From Shewanella olleyana (GTDB lineage Bacteria > Pseudomonadota > Gammaproteobacteria > Enterobacterales > Shewanellaceae): 64,000 nucleotides of DNA. The stretch is taken from assembly GCF_023283825.1 (NCBI RefSeq), contig NZ_JAKILD010000006.1, positions 1-64,000 of the forward strand, written 5' to 3'. Positions 8,902 to 18,601 of this stretch are shown one piece after another (positions within the stretch are counted from its first letter, which is position 1; the number at the start of each line of letters is the position of its first letter). The notes under the pieces were generated by a model that saw only the letters and a list, made by a program, of their open reading frames with translations, was not told the DNA's origin and searched no databases. Made by a program: the position numbers and the translations under genes.

Positions 8902-10206
8902 TTATCTTTCCCAGTAAGACTCTTCTAAACTATCTTCGCGCTCTGGTAACCCACGTGAAAGTCTCGGGCTATGTTGCGCTAAAACCTCATAAGCAACTCG
9001 GTTCGCGTATTTACACACTTGCGAAAATGATGAGTAACACAAGCCGTCACGTTGATGCTTACTTGACCCAGGTACATTGGTTTTATGGAATGTATTAGCA
9101 GATAAATCGTGCAATAACGCAGCTAATGCTCCATCACCTGCGCCGTTAGTATTACGGATAAGTTCAGGGCCGCCCATATAAGGAGAAATATGCGCAAACA
9201 CTTTAATTGGGGTTTCACAATCTGTTTTTAATTTAGGACGTGAGAACTCATAACGGTTAAATTCTGGAATCGCCCCTGGTAATAAAAGATGGCTAGTTGC
9301 ACGTTTTTCAGTGTCTTCTGTGTAACCTGCAGTATATAAGCCTAGCGGGCCAGCTGTGCATAGCACCATATCTGCCCACTCTAGCGCTGCATCACTTGCT
9401 AATAACGGATCGCTAAAACCAGTTAACGCTTCACCTTCATCTTCATTCATCGCCAAAATAGTCACATTTTCACGAATAAAGTCTTGCCACCACTTTGGAT
9501 CTTCTTGAATTAAAAAGCGAGTACCTAAGGTTAATACCACTGGTACATCTGCAGCTTTAGCATATTCAATGGCCTGCATTGCAGCTGAAGTCATGCCGTC
9601 GCCTTCACTGGCGCGCATTAAATAAGCAGTAATCACCAAAGCAGAACTATTCTGAATCACTTCTTCGTCGATATACTCAGGGTTAAGTTTGTCCATTGAG
9701 CCTTTACTAATAGCAAAGGTACGTTCGCCGTCTTCAGAAATAAGCGTGAAACAGCGACCAATTGGGCCATCAACAGGTTGTAAATAGTTTAAATCGACTT
9801 TAGAAGAAGTATGACAAAGGTAGCGGTAAGCATAGCTACCTACCATGATATTTTGGCTCATCACACCGAATAACACTGAACGGTCATCGGCCAAAATAGA
9901 ATAATTGTGCACCGTATTGCCAATCGTGCCACCGGCAAATTCATCACTGATCATTTCATTGCTTTTAAGCTCGTGGTATAGCTCATGAGCTTGTTGGTCA
10001 TCGATTAAGGTTGAATTACCCTTTGGCAGATCGTAACGACTTAGTAGCTCGTCTTCTACCTTAGCTTCAATATCAACCAAGGTTTGATCGATACCACAAA
10101 TATAAGTCGATACTGATTGTTCTTGCTGGGTTAACTGAGCCAGTAACGGGTCTCTGTTATTTACCGGAAAATAGTGCTTAGATTTGCGTTGACCAGGAAA
10201 CTTCAT
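8902..10206 (-). CDS. gsk: Inosine-guanosine kinase
   Basis: Phosphorylates guanosine and inosine to their monophosphates in purine salvage. At 434 residues it matches the length of E. coli Gsk and begins with the characteristic MKFPGQRKSKHYFP. It is a PfkB/ribokinase-fold enzyme: GGTIGNTVHNYSIL lies in the substrate-binding region and NTNGAGDGALAALLHD is the C-terminal catalytic signature with the Asp base (GAGD). In E. coli gsk lies downstream of adk-hemH-aes; here adk is on the same strand but 9 kb away behind a signalling island. Confidence 0.96.
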   Translation of the reverse strand: MKFPGQRKSKHYFPVNNRDPLLAQLTQQEQSVSTYICGIDQTLVDIEAKVEDELLSRYDLPKGNSTLIDDQQAHELYHELKSNEMISDEFAGGTIGNTVHNYSILADDRSVLFGVMSQNIMVGSYAYRYLCHTSSKVDLNYLQPVDGPIGRCFTLISEDGERTFAISKGSMDKLNPEYIDEEVIQNSSALVITAYLMRASEGDGMTSAAMQAIEYAKAADVPVVLTLGTRFLIQEDPKWWQDFIRENVTILAMNEDEGEALTGFSDPLLASDAALEWADMVLCTAGPLGLYTAGYTEDTEKRATSHLLLPGAIPEFNRYEFSRPKLKTDCETPIKVFAHISPYMGGPELIRNTNGAGDGALAALLHDLSANTFHKTNVPGSSKHQRDGLCYSSFSQVCKYANRVAYEVLAQHSPRLSRGLPEREDSLEESYWER

Positions 10207-10392
10207 AATAGGTTCTCATGAATTTGCATACGTGCAGCGGAATGAATGTATCAATTGAATTTCTAACCAACTTATCGTGCTGTAATAGTCAATAAACACG
10301 ATAACTAGGCTCAAAAAAAGGGGATCGATTATATCATAGTAACTAAAAAGGGATAAATTACTTTTAATGAATTTAACCTTTTAAATCACATA

Positions 10393-10409
10393 TCTGACTT
10401 AAAGTCAGA
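10393..10409. promoter_or_regulatory. 17-base palindrome upstream of the LysR gene
   Basis: TCTGACTT, one A, AAGTCAGA forms a perfect inverted repeat in the 312-base gap between gsk and the LysR gene, about 110 bases before the latter. It is a reasonable operator candidate, for LysR autoregulation or for the divergent gsk gene. I saw nothing else notable in the gap. Confidence 0.4.
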
Positions 10410-10518
10410 CTTTATGAAATGACACAAAACCATGATGAATAATTGATAATGAGAATAAACCTGTTACCAAAACTATGCTATTGTCTACAAGTAACTGAAT
10501 AATTGGGAGAAAGTGATA

Positions 10519-11397
10519 ATGAATGTCGACTATAACTTACTATATAACTTTATTGTAATAGCAAAGAGTCCAAATCTGAAAACAGCATCCCAAAGATTAA
10601 ATCGCTCTGAAGGGGCATTAAGTAAAGATATAGCGAAATTAAGAGACAGGTTTAACGATCCACTTATTCAAAGAGTAAACGGAAAAAATGAGCTTAGCCC
10701 TTTTGCAAAAACCTTCCTTCCTAAATTACAAATTATTTTTAACCAATTTGAGGAGGCATTATTACCAAAAGAATATAAGGCCAGCGACTATAATGGCAGA
10801 TTAAAAATTGCTATTAATACCCATACGTTAGAAGCATACGGTTATGAGATTTATAAAAATTTAGTCGCCATATTCCCTCAAGCACAAATTTCCGTAAAAA
10901 GTTGGAATAAGCATACAGAGCAATCAATCCTAGATGAAACAGTTGACTTTGGCTTGCATGTTTTTAATCCGGAAAGAAATAAAAGCATTAGACAAATATT
11001 GATTAAGGAATTTGAATTATCTTTCATCACTAGTAAAGACTATCCTGCTAACAATATCGAAGAATTAAAGGAAAGAGGAATGGTTCGTATGATGTTGCCC
11101 GGTTGGAATGATCATAAGCATATCATCAACGATAAACTCAATCTTTATGGTCTTAACCTAAAAAAACAAATTGAAATAGAAAGCTACCAAACAGCTTTAA
11201 GTATTGTTCTTAACAGTGATCTTTTTATGCTTGCGCCGGTAGAGTTTGCTAAGCAATCAGAGGGATTTTTATCTTTACCTATGCCCAATTATGATAATGT
11301 GTCAGATCTTAGTATTCACCTGAATGTAAAATCAAACCTTTCCTCATCACCAATGTGCAAGGATGTTATCAAAGCAATCAGCAACGCATTAAGATGA
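10519..11397 (+). CDS. LysR-family transcriptional regulator
   Basis: A 292-residue regulator. The N-terminal winged helix-turn-helix covers residues 1-60 (NLKTASQRLNRSEGALSKDI is the recognition region). A two-lobed effector-binding domain follows, starting near RLKIAINTHTLEAYGYE. I use ATG 10519, eight bases after GGGAGA; the GTG at 10513 is too close to that site. It is AT-rich like the signalling genes to its right, so it may belong to the same acquired block. It is convergent with the hybrid kinase. Ligand and targets are unknown; the 17-base palindrome upstream may be its own operator. Confidence 0.88.
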   Translation: MNVDYNLLYNFIVIAKSPNLKTASQRLNRSEGALSKDIAKLRDRFNDPLIQRVNGKNELSPFAKTFLPKLQIIFNQFEEALLPKEYKASDYNGRLKIAINTHTLEAYGYEIYKNLVAIFPQAQISVKSWNKHTEQSILDETVDFGLHVFNPERNKSIRQILIKEFELSFITSKDYPANNIEELKERGMVRMMLPGWNDHKHIINDKLNLYGLNLKKQIEIESYQTALSIVLNSDLFMLAPVEFAKQSEGFLSLPMPNYDNVSDLSIHLNVKSNLSSSPMCKDVIKAISNALR

Positions 11398-11421
11398 TTA
11401 CTTACCCAACATAATTTTCAC

Positions 11422-13335
11422 TCAATAAAACTCTTTGAGTCTAGCTCTCATTAAGTGACTATAAAATATATCTATATTTAATGGTTTTTGAAGGAAACCA
11501 ACATCGGTAATAGAATCAAACCCTTCAATTTCATCTTTGTCATTAGCTGATAAAATAAAATAAATAGCTTCCATATTAGGAAAAAGCGAACGGATTTTAC
11601 TTATCAAACTCAATCCATCTGTCTCGATTAACCGGTAATCTACAATGATGATTTGAGCCCATGATTTAGAAAGTGCATTTAAAGTTTCAAATTCATTACT
11701 GGCTGTAGTCACTTCAAACTGGTGACTTTTTAGAAAAACCCTGCCAGCTTCCAAATTGAAGGGATTATCATCAACCATCAGCACTTTATATCCTTGGTAT
11801 TCAGCAACATCAATAACTTCATGATTCGATAAAAAGCACGGAAAGCGAACGAGAATCTGTGTCCCTTCATCTAAGTGGCTAGACAAACGGAACTTTCCTC
11901 CGATAAAGTCCACAATACGTTTACAAGTAAATAAGCCCAAACCAATACCAACATTGCCCGATGTTGTTGGAGTCGTATTCGAAATGAAAGGGTTACTTAG
12001 TATAGTTCGGTACTCTTCAGGCATACCTTTGCCATAATCTTTCACTAATATCCGCAAGAATGAATTATTGTTAACTTTAGAGTACAGATCAATGTGCAAC
12101 TCGATAGTCTCTCCAGTACTATATTTAAAAGAATTATTAACTAAATTAGTCAATAACTGGAAGAACTTAGTGATATCGATATTAATACAATCTGGTAGTT
12201 CATCACTAACCTTTAAAATAAGCTTCTTATTCGTCGTTAAACTTATAGGGACATAATAATCCTGAATTTTAGATATAAACTCTTTTATGTTAATTAATTC
12301 ATTGTTGAGTGACAATGTTCCAGTTTCAGCCTTACTATAAGCTAATGTATTATCAGCAACAGATTTTAGTAGGTTAGCGGCCCACGACAATTTATTTATA
12401 ATTTTACTTTGTTCTATACTCTTGTTTGATTGTTCCTGCAGTAAATTTGCATATGCTAATATTGCATTTATGGGGGTGCGAACTTCATGGTTAATTGTTG
12501 ATAACAAGGCAATTTTCGAGCGATTACTGGCATTAATGCTATCAATTAACGTTCTATTCCTGACAAATATGAACAACAAAGTTGACATAGCAACACCCAG
12601 AAGAAAAATTAACAGTAAAATAGTAAAAAACTCAAAAAACAGATCAAATTTAAAATAAAAATTCGTCTTAATATTATATGAATATCCTTCACCTGTTGGA
12701 TTGAGCTTAGATAAAAAATCACTTGAAGAGTTAAAGTTAATATCTGAAACCTTAAAGGACTCCAGAATAGCACTAGGTTTATTAGATAAACATCTCTGAC
12801 TTTTTAACACTACTTCATTTATATTCATTTCAATACATAGATCTACATTAGTTTCAAACCTTTCAAGTATTCTTTCGTGAGAGACTGCATAGGCAAGTAT
12901 TGGAGCCTGCTTATCTTGAGTATTAAAAGTAAAAACCGTATAACCCTCAAAATAAATACTTGTTATACCATCAGCATTAACCTGCTTAGTTAAATTATTC
13001 AACTTAGATAATAATTTCTTATCTGAGATATGAAAAACTTTATTATTTGGCGTTAATGTAAATGCAAATGCAGCTTTTCTTTTAAGTAATTTTTTAGAAA
13101 ATGAGTGAAAGTCAGATTTAGTGACATTTTCGGAAGAATTTAAAAATGATTGCAATGAATGTATAACTAGAGCATGCTGCAAAAACATATCATCAATTGA
13201 TTCAAAAATTTTATTAGACTTTAATTGATGTCGACTATTTAAATCTTTAAAAAAGAAATTAAACTCACTGACAGTCACATACACAGTGAAAAACAAACCA
13301 AAAAAGAGAAAAAGAAAAGGAATACGTTTAAGCAT
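11422..13335 (-). CDS. Hybrid sensor histidine kinase (HisKA-HATPase-REC)
   Basis: A 637-residue inner-membrane sensor. Membrane helix 1-24, a periplasmic domain of about 200 residues, helix about 232-257, then HisKA with phospho-acceptor His283 in INHEVRTP. The HATPase domain has NLVNNSFKYS (N box), DYGKGMPEE and GIGLGLFTCK. The C-terminal receiver has DD at 522-523, phospho-Asp566 and Lys617 in QKP. It has no HPt domain of its own, so onward phosphotransfer needs a separate HPt, which is the divergent gene at 13631. The architecture fits a VieS-type kinase of Vibrio, though VieS itself and the ligand are only suggested by context. AT-rich. Confidence 0.9.
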   Translation of the reverse strand: MLKRIPFLFLFFGLFFTVYVTVSEFNFFFKDLNSRHQLKSNKIFESIDDMFLQHALVIHSLQSFLNSSENVTKSDFHSFSKKLLKRKAAFAFTLTPNNKVFHISDKKLLSKLNNLTKQVNADGITSIYFEGYTVFTFNTQDKQAPILAYAVSHERILERFETNVDLCIEMNINEVVLKSQRCLSNKPSAILESFKVSDINFNSSSDFLSKLNPTGEGYSYNIKTNFYFKFDLFFEFFTILLLIFLLGVAMSTLLFIFVRNRTLIDSINASNRSKIALLSTINHEVRTPINAILAYANLLQEQSNKSIEQSKIINKLSWAANLLKSVADNTLAYSKAETGTLSLNNELINIKEFISKIQDYYVPISLTTNKKLILKVSDELPDCINIDITKFFQLLTNLVNNSFKYSTGETIELHIDLYSKVNNNSFLRILVKDYGKGMPEEYRTILSNPFISNTTPTTSGNVGIGLGLFTCKRIVDFIGGKFRLSSHLDEGTQILVRFPCFLSNHEVIDVAEYQGYKVLMVDDNPFNLEAGRVFLKSHQFEVTTASNEFETLNALSKSWAQIIIVDYRLIETDGLSLISKIRSLFPNMEAIYFILSANDKDEIEGFDSITDVGFLQKPLNIDIFYSHLMRARLKEFY

Positions 13336-13434
13336 AAAGTCACATTATTGATGAATTTTAATCTATTTAAAATAATACTGCATTAAAATCGAATAACAAT
13401 CTATAAAGAATATTCTGAATAATTATTAAGAAAA

Positions 13435-13480
13435 AATAACCTACATACTAAGAATTAACCTAACTTTGTGTAAGGTTATT
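13435..13480. promoter_or_regulatory. Inverted repeat in the divergent kinase/HPt promoter region
   Basis: AATAACCT (13435-13442) and AGGTTATT (13473-13480) are perfect inverted copies, with a third TTAACCTAA between them. The 295-base gap separates the divergent kinase and HPt operon, so this is a candidate operator for the NarL-type regulators of the cluster. Confidence 0.4.
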
Positions 13481-13630
13481 CCTACACAGCGACTAAACCT
13501 TAAATATCAATTACTTAGCGCCATAGGTCAAGTTATTTTAACATTGACAGTAATAGTTATATAAGTAAAATGCGTGTTAATTATTTTTAGGTTGATATCG
13601 GTTTTAAAACTGAATATTGAGGAGTTTAAA

Positions 13631-14032
13631 TTGCCAACATATACCAATATAGATAAATCAAAACAGTTTAATACAAATATTTATTTAGAAGCAGATAACA
13701 AACCTTACAATAAAAATGAACATCTAGAAATAAAACTTTGTAATTTCAACAGGAATGATGCTAACTATTTAAAATCTTTCTATATAAGCAGCTTAATGGA
13801 TGACAAAAAAAAACTTAAAAATAGTAAAGATAATCTAGTGGAACTATTAAATCATGTTCATAGGATAAAAGGAGCTGCTAGCGTTGCATGTACATTGGCT
13901 ATTGAGTTGGAATGTAAAAATATTGAATGTTTTTTTACAGAAAAACAAACCACTAGAAAGACTTTAAAAAAAATAAACGATTTAATTATGGTCATCGATG
14001 ATGTCATTAGTCATAACACGAAAGGTTTGTAA
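13631..14032 (+). CDS. Stand-alone histidine phosphotransfer (HPt) protein
   Basis: A 133-residue protein. The C-terminal half is an HPt four-helix domain with LNHVHRIKGAAS, His77 being the phospho-acceptor in HxxKGA context. The first 40 residues are polar and unassigned. I choose TTG 13631 as start because GAGGAG sits exactly six bases upstream; a GTG at 13574 would add 19 residues without a ribosome-binding site. It is the first gene of a tight operon, with the next start two bases after its stop. The divergent hybrid kinase lacks an HPt, so this protein probably relays phosphate from Asp566 of the kinase to the receivers encoded downstream. Confidence 0.82.
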   Translation: MPTYTNIDKSKQFNTNIYLEADNKPYNKNEHLEIKLCNFNRNDANYLKSFYISSLMDDKKKLKNSKDNLVELLNHVHRIKGAASVACTLAIELECKNIECFFTEKQTTRKTLKKINDLIMVIDDVISHNTKGL

Positions 14033-14034
14033 CT

Positions 14035-15204
14035 ATGTATAACTTGAACAGTATCAAAATACTCAATATTGAAGATGATGAATTCCAAAGAATTGCAATA
14101 TCAATGATATTAAGAGGCTTAGGTTACAAGAATATAACAGAAGCAAATGATGGTGCAGAAGCTATCAACAAACTAAAAAATGAAAAATTTGATATTGTTA
14201 TCACAGATATAAATATGCCAAATACAAGTGGCATTCAATTAATATCATATTTGAATCAATTTCACTGCGATATTGCAGTCATCGTCGTTACCGCAATGGA
14301 AGATGATATTTTACAGCTTATAGAGTCTATGAGCTACCATCAGAGCTTCAGTTACTTTGATATAATAAAAAAACCTTTTTACAAATCTGATTTTGAAAGA
14401 ATTCTAACGAATGTCATGATTAAGGGTATTCAAGCAAAAAGACATAAAATGAATATCGACATTGATAGTTTTGAAAGTGCATTAGCTAATGGGGACATAA
14501 TTAACTATTACCAACCTCAAGTTGGTAAAAATTCTGATGATTTACAGGGTGTTGAGGCATTAGTCAGATGGCAACATGAAAAATATGGCATATTGTCTCC
14601 AATAAACTTCTTAAGTTTTTGCGAAAATAATATTGAATTAGATATGAAGCTATTTGAAACAGTATTAAGTAATGCCATAAATGATTGCAAAAAATATAAT
14701 ATTACTTGCCAGGTTTCAGTCAACATAAGTCAAAAGTGTATAGAGCACCCTGCACTTTTAAAAGTAATTAACTCAATTATAGATAGAACTAATTTTGACA
14801 TAAGTTTGTTAACTCTAGAGCTAACTGAGTCAGATGTATATAGCGAAACATTGCAAATGCTATTGAACTTATGCGAACTAAAATATAATAAAGTTAAGCT
14901 TTCAATAGATGATTTTGGCACAGGGTATTCATCTCTAAAAAAACTTGTTAACTATCCATTTAGTGAATTAAAAATTGATAGAAGTTTTATTTTTGATTGT
15001 GCAAATAATAATACAACCGATACTGTAACAAAATTGTCAATTGCATTAGCCCATCAACTAGGTTTAAGCGTCGTCGCTGAAGGCATTGAAGATAAAGAAA
15101 CATTAGATCATTTAGTTTCTCTTGGGATTGACAAATATCAGGGTTTCTTTACTGGTAAACCTATGCTGCCTGCTGAACTAGAAAACTTTTATATCATGCA
15201 GTAA
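14035..15204 (+). CDS. Response regulator with EAL c-di-GMP phosphodiesterase domain
   Basis: 389 residues: a receiver (1-125; Asp14/Asp15, phospho-Asp58, Lys in IIKKPF) followed by an EAL domain (about 140-385). The catalytic set is visible: EALVRW, VNIS, LELTES, DDFGTGYSSL, KIDRSF, EGIED and QGFFTGKP, so it should hydrolyse c-di-GMP. This corresponds to the first two domains of Vibrio VieA, but the helix-turn-helix is missing and instead encoded by the next gene. It lies two bases after the HPt stop and ten bases before the NarL-type regulator. Very AT-rich codon use. Confidence 0.92.
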   Translation: MYNLNSIKILNIEDDEFQRIAISMILRGLGYKNITEANDGAEAINKLKNEKFDIVITDINMPNTSGIQLISYLNQFHCDIAVIVVTAMEDDILQLIESMSYHQSFSYFDIIKKPFYKSDFERILTNVMIKGIQAKRHKMNIDIDSFESALANGDIINYYQPQVGKNSDDLQGVEALVRWQHEKYGILSPINFLSFCENNIELDMKLFETVLSNAINDCKKYNITCQVSVNISQKCIEHPALLKVINSIIDRTNFDISLLTLELTESDVYSETLQMLLNLCELKYNKVKLSIDDFGTGYSSLKKLVNYPFSELKIDRSFIFDCANNNTTDTVTKLSIALAHQLGLSVVAEGIEDKETLDHLVSLGIDKYQGFFTGKPMLPAELENFYIMQ

Positions 15205-15214
15205 AGGAAAGCTT

Positions 15215-15802
15215 ATGCACAAATTAACAATACTTGCTTTAGATGACCACCCTCTAATCTGTAAAGCGATTGAAAGCATATTAAAAACAGACCCCAAAGT
15301 AGAATTAGCAGTTTCAACCACAAATATAAGTGATGCACTTAAAACTTATAAAGAAATAAACCCTAACTTCTTGATTTTAGATGTCAATTTAGGTTCCAGT
15401 GAGACAAATGGATTTATCTTTTTTGAAGAGTTAAAAAAACTAGGCTTTACAGGAAAGTCGCTTTGTATTTCCTCTGAAGACAGCCCTGTTCTGTCAGAAG
15501 CATCTCAGGGAGCTGGAATGGACGGTTTTATAGCTAAAACCCAAGCAACAGAGTCATTAATTGATTCAATTAATATCATTAGTGCTGGATATAAAATTTT
15601 TAAAAAATCAGAAAAAAATGTTGTATTGAGTAATAGAGAATCACAAGTTCTCACGATGCTACTTAGTGGTTCTAAAAATAGTGAAATAGCGGTTAACCTT
15701 AATTTAAGTCAAAAAACAATTTCGACTTATAAAGCTAGAGTTCTCAAAAAGTATTCAGTAAATAATCCAATAGAGTTAACAAAGTTTAACGTTAATTTAT
15801 AG
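15215..15802 (+). CDS. NarL/FixJ-type response regulator (LuxR HTH)
   Basis: 195 residues: a canonical receiver (Asp10/Asp11, phospho-Asp56 in FLILDVNLG, Lys in GFIAK) and a C-terminal LuxR-type helix-turn-helix from about 140 (LSNRESQVLTMLLSG, then LSQKTISTYKARVLKKY). It is a DNA-binding output, probably acting on the island's own promoters. Fused to the preceding REC-EAL protein it would resemble VieA. Spacing is 10 bases upstream and 13 downstream within one operon. Confidence 0.9.
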   Translation: MHKLTILALDDHPLICKAIESILKTDPKVELAVSTTNISDALKTYKEINPNFLILDVNLGSSETNGFIFFEELKKLGFTGKSLCISSEDSPVLSEASQGAGMDGFIAKTQATESLIDSINIISAGYKIFKKSEKNVVLSNRESQVLTMLLSGSKNSEIAVNLNLSQKTISTYKARVLKKYSVNNPIELTKFNVNL

Positions 15803-15815
15803 GTGTAAAATTAAA

Positions 15816-17162
15816 ATGCAATCAATAAAACCGTTTGATAAATCAATACTAAAAAAGTATATATGGAAAAACCTTTATTTCTCATTAATTGTGACTTTTG
15901 TTTTTGCAACAATTATTTTTATTCTTGGCATCTTTAATGAAAATGAAAGACACATACAACTTAGAACAACTTTACTTAACAACGCAAACTTAGTTCTTGG
16001 TAATTTCATTCTAGAGTCAGAGATAATTGAATATGCCATAAAAAACGGTTCAAAAAACAATGAACTAACTATTGACACACTAAAAGACATCTCAAATAAA
16101 TTTAGCATTAATGAAATTGAAAACAACAAAATATATTTAGATATTTTCAACAGAACATCAAAGAATGAATTTACAAGGTACTCTTTAACAAGGCCTAGAG
16201 TGATTTCAAAAATAAATGATAACTCTCACTGTTGGAATGATGAAAAATGCCTTGAAAATAACTTTAATATTAAAGACCTAAATAATAAAATTTTTTTAGA
16301 AGAAATTGATAAAACAGCTTATAGCTATTACAAGCCTATTTTTGTTGATAATAAACTTTATGGGAAGATAACCTCTATACACACTCTACCTGACACCTTT
16401 GCCAATGCTTACACAATAGATATTAGTCAAGTTATCAAGGGTAAGAATGTAACCCAAACAGTTCGATTAAAATCTAAAAAAGCATTATTTGACGACAAAC
16501 TGTCAAAAGTGACATCCCAAATGTCTTCAGAAGGCCTGAACCTGGTACTTTACTCTCCGCTTACGTACCCAATTCGTGAAAATGCGCCAACTGTAATATT
16601 AGTATTTATAATGACCTTTGTTTTAAGACTAATGTTAAGGAACAGTCAAGAGCTTAAAGCGAAAAATGGCTTGTTATCTATGGAGAACTACAAAGATTCT
16701 TTAACTAGCTCCTATAACAGAAAACTGCTCGAAAGTGACTATTTTTTGCAGAGAAATCAGAACCATAGATTAAATGGTGGCGTAATTTCTATCATTTTAA
16801 TAGATGGTAATCGCATAAAAACTATAAATGATACATATGGCCATTCTATAGGGGATCTAGCAATTCAATATATTGATCAGGCGATTCATGAAAGTATTCG
16901 AGAAAGTGATGACTCAATACGCTTAGGTGGCGATGAATTTCTGATAATAGCAAGATGTAAAGAAGCCGATGCAACTTCGCTAATCAACAGAATAATCGTT
17001 AATTTACAAACTAGAGTCATTCCTTCAACGAATATTAATGTAGATATTTCGTTTGGCTGCACAGAATATAGCGCAGAAGAAAGCTTTGATGTAGCTATAA
17101 GTCGTGCTGATAAATTAATGTACCAAAATAAAAACTCAATTGACGTAGCCGATGAAAATTAA
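15816..17162 (+). CDS. Membrane diguanylate cyclase (GGDEF)
   Basis: 448 residues: membrane helix about 19-40, a periplasmic region to about 245 with no family I can name, helix about 248-268, then a GGDEF domain. The active loop is RLGGDEF near residue 370, preceded by RxxD (RESD) at the inhibitory-site spacing, so it is probably an active, feedback-inhibited c-di-GMP synthase. It has no receiver and presumably senses a periplasmic signal directly. Being in the same operon as an EAL protein gives the cluster both synthesis and breakdown of c-di-GMP. Its last 11 bases overlap the next gene, indicating translational coupling. Confidence 0.9.
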   Translation: MQSIKPFDKSILKKYIWKNLYFSLIVTFVFATIIFILGIFNENERHIQLRTTLLNNANLVLGNFILESEIIEYAIKNGSKNNELTIDTLKDISNKFSINEIENNKIYLDIFNRTSKNEFTRYSLTRPRVISKINDNSHCWNDEKCLENNFNIKDLNNKIFLEEIDKTAYSYYKPIFVDNKLYGKITSIHTLPDTFANAYTIDISQVIKGKNVTQTVRLKSKKALFDDKLSKVTSQMSSEGLNLVLYSPLTYPIRENAPTVILVFIMTFVLRLMLRNSQELKAKNGLLSMENYKDSLTSSYNRKLLESDYFLQRNQNHRLNGGVISIILIDGNRIKTINDTYGHSIGDLAIQYIDQAIHESIRESDDSIRLGGDEFLIIARCKEADATSLINRIIVNLQTRVIPSTNINVDISFGCTEYSAEESFDVAISRADKLMYQNKNSIDVADEN

Positions 17163-18471
17163 CACTATTATCATTGACGACTCAAGCTTCATATTGGCCA
17201 GTATTAAGTTATTACTGAAGAGTATGGGAATTGATACCAATTGTATTTATACTAGTAAAACAGCCTCGAATGCAGTACAAATCTGTACAGAAGTTGAAAT
17301 GGATCTCGTTATATGTGACATCAACCTTGGAAGAGGTATAAGTGGGATCCAACTTATCGACGAATTACGATATAAGTGCATAATCCCTGATTATTGTACA
17401 TTAATAATGTTAACAGGAGAAAAAAGCCAACATGTTATTTATAGCATTTTGGATATGAATATTGATGACTATTTATTAAAACCTTATACAGGTTTATTTT
17501 TTAAAAATAGAGTAATGAAACAGTTAAAAGTTAAGCAATCAGTTAAAGGTGTTTATTTAGAGAAAAATAGAGGAAATCATAGAAACTCCATTAAAATACT
17601 CGATAAAATACGTGCAACTAATAAAAACAAAAATTATTATGACAAATTAAAATGCCAAATTTTGAACGACGCTAACAAGCATAATCAAGCGTTAGAGTTA
17701 TACTCAAAATCCGTAAAGGCCTACGATGAAGATTGGGCTAAAGTTGGCGTTATTCAAAGTTTATTGTCATTATCAGATATTGATAATGCTGATATAAAAA
17801 TTGATGAGCTAATCTCAGAGAAAGATAAGAATGTGCCATTAAAGTTTTTTGATGTAAAAGTGAATGTCTTGATTTTATCAAAAAAGATTACACAAGCTAT
17901 TGCGTTACTGGAAAAATTAAACGAAACCACAGCCAACAATTATTCAAGGTGTCAAACTTTAGCACATTTATATATGATTACTGGCCGATACTCAGAAGCA
18001 AGAGAACTATATTTACATTATAAAAAGTTAGTTAAGGATACACACTTAAATAATTTTATGAGTGATTACTACCTTATCACCTCCTTATTATTCATTAAAA
18101 GCAAAACAAGTAAATCTGTTGACATAAACAAACTTTTCACATTAGATATTTCGAATAAAAATTCAAATGAAAAGCATTTGTATATATTACTTCAAGCACA
18201 TAGCGAATTGCACAGCAATAATATTAAATCAGCGATTTATAAAATCATGTATTTATTTAAGAATTATAACCAGTTATCAAAAGAGTCACTTCTGCATCTT
18301 TCAGTACTACTTAAAATTATTAATAAAATAAATGAATTTGAAAAAATCACTAAACTTTGCCTATCAAAGTTAAATGAAAGTAACACTTGCGTAGATGACG
18401 TACTAACAGGTTATTTTATTGAAAGTATCAAAAATGGTGTATCTACGGGTAAGGAATTTTGTGAGCATTAA
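17152..18471 (+). CDS. Response regulator with TPR-like helical output (VieB-like)
   Basis: 439 residues: a canonical receiver (Asp9/Asp10, phospho-Asp56 in DLVICDINLG, Lys in DYLLKPY), then about 300 residues of alpha-helical repeats of TPR character (for example HNQALELYSKSVKAYDEDWA, TLAHLYMITGRYSEARELY). No enzymatic or DNA-binding domain is visible. The domain pair matches Vibrio VieB, described as an auxiliary protein that restrains the VieSA system, and I infer a similar scaffold or inhibitor role. Its start overlaps the cyclase gene by 11 bases. The strongly AT-rich composition continues to its stop. Confidence 0.82.
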   Translation: MKINTIIIDDSSFILASIKLLLKSMGIDTNCIYTSKTASNAVQICTEVEMDLVICDINLGRGISGIQLIDELRYKCIIPDYCTLIMLTGEKSQHVIYSILDMNIDDYLLKPYTGLFFKNRVMKQLKVKQSVKGVYLEKNRGNHRNSIKILDKIRATNKNKNYYDKLKCQILNDANKHNQALELYSKSVKAYDEDWAKVGVIQSLLSLSDIDNADIKIDELISEKDKNVPLKFFDVKVNVLILSKKITQAIALLEKLNETTANNYSRCQTLAHLYMITGRYSEARELYLHYKKLVKDTHLNNFMSDYYLITSLLFIKSKTSKSVDINKLFTLDISNKNSNEKHLYILLQAHSELHSNNIKSAIYKIMYLFKNYNQLSKESLLHLSVLLKIINKINEFEKITKLCLSKLNESNTCVDDVLTGYFIESIKNGVSTGKEFCEH

Positions 18472-18522
18472 TTCTTAACGCCCTGTAATCGAAAGTCTCT
18501 AGCATCAGTATTCATCAGTTAA

Positions 18523-18546
18523 ATTGGAAAAGCTGGTTTTCCCAAT
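18523..18546 (+). terminator. Possible weak terminator or attenuator
   Basis: ATTGGAAAA and GTTTTCCCAAT can form an imperfect stem with a GCTG loop, but no T run follows. It sits in the 130-base gap between the REC-TPR gene and the last regulator. Confidence 0.25.
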
Positions 18547-18601
18547 ATGCATTTAGTATTACGTATTATCTATAGCTCTTATTGCTCTAGAGGTTACTAA
18601 A

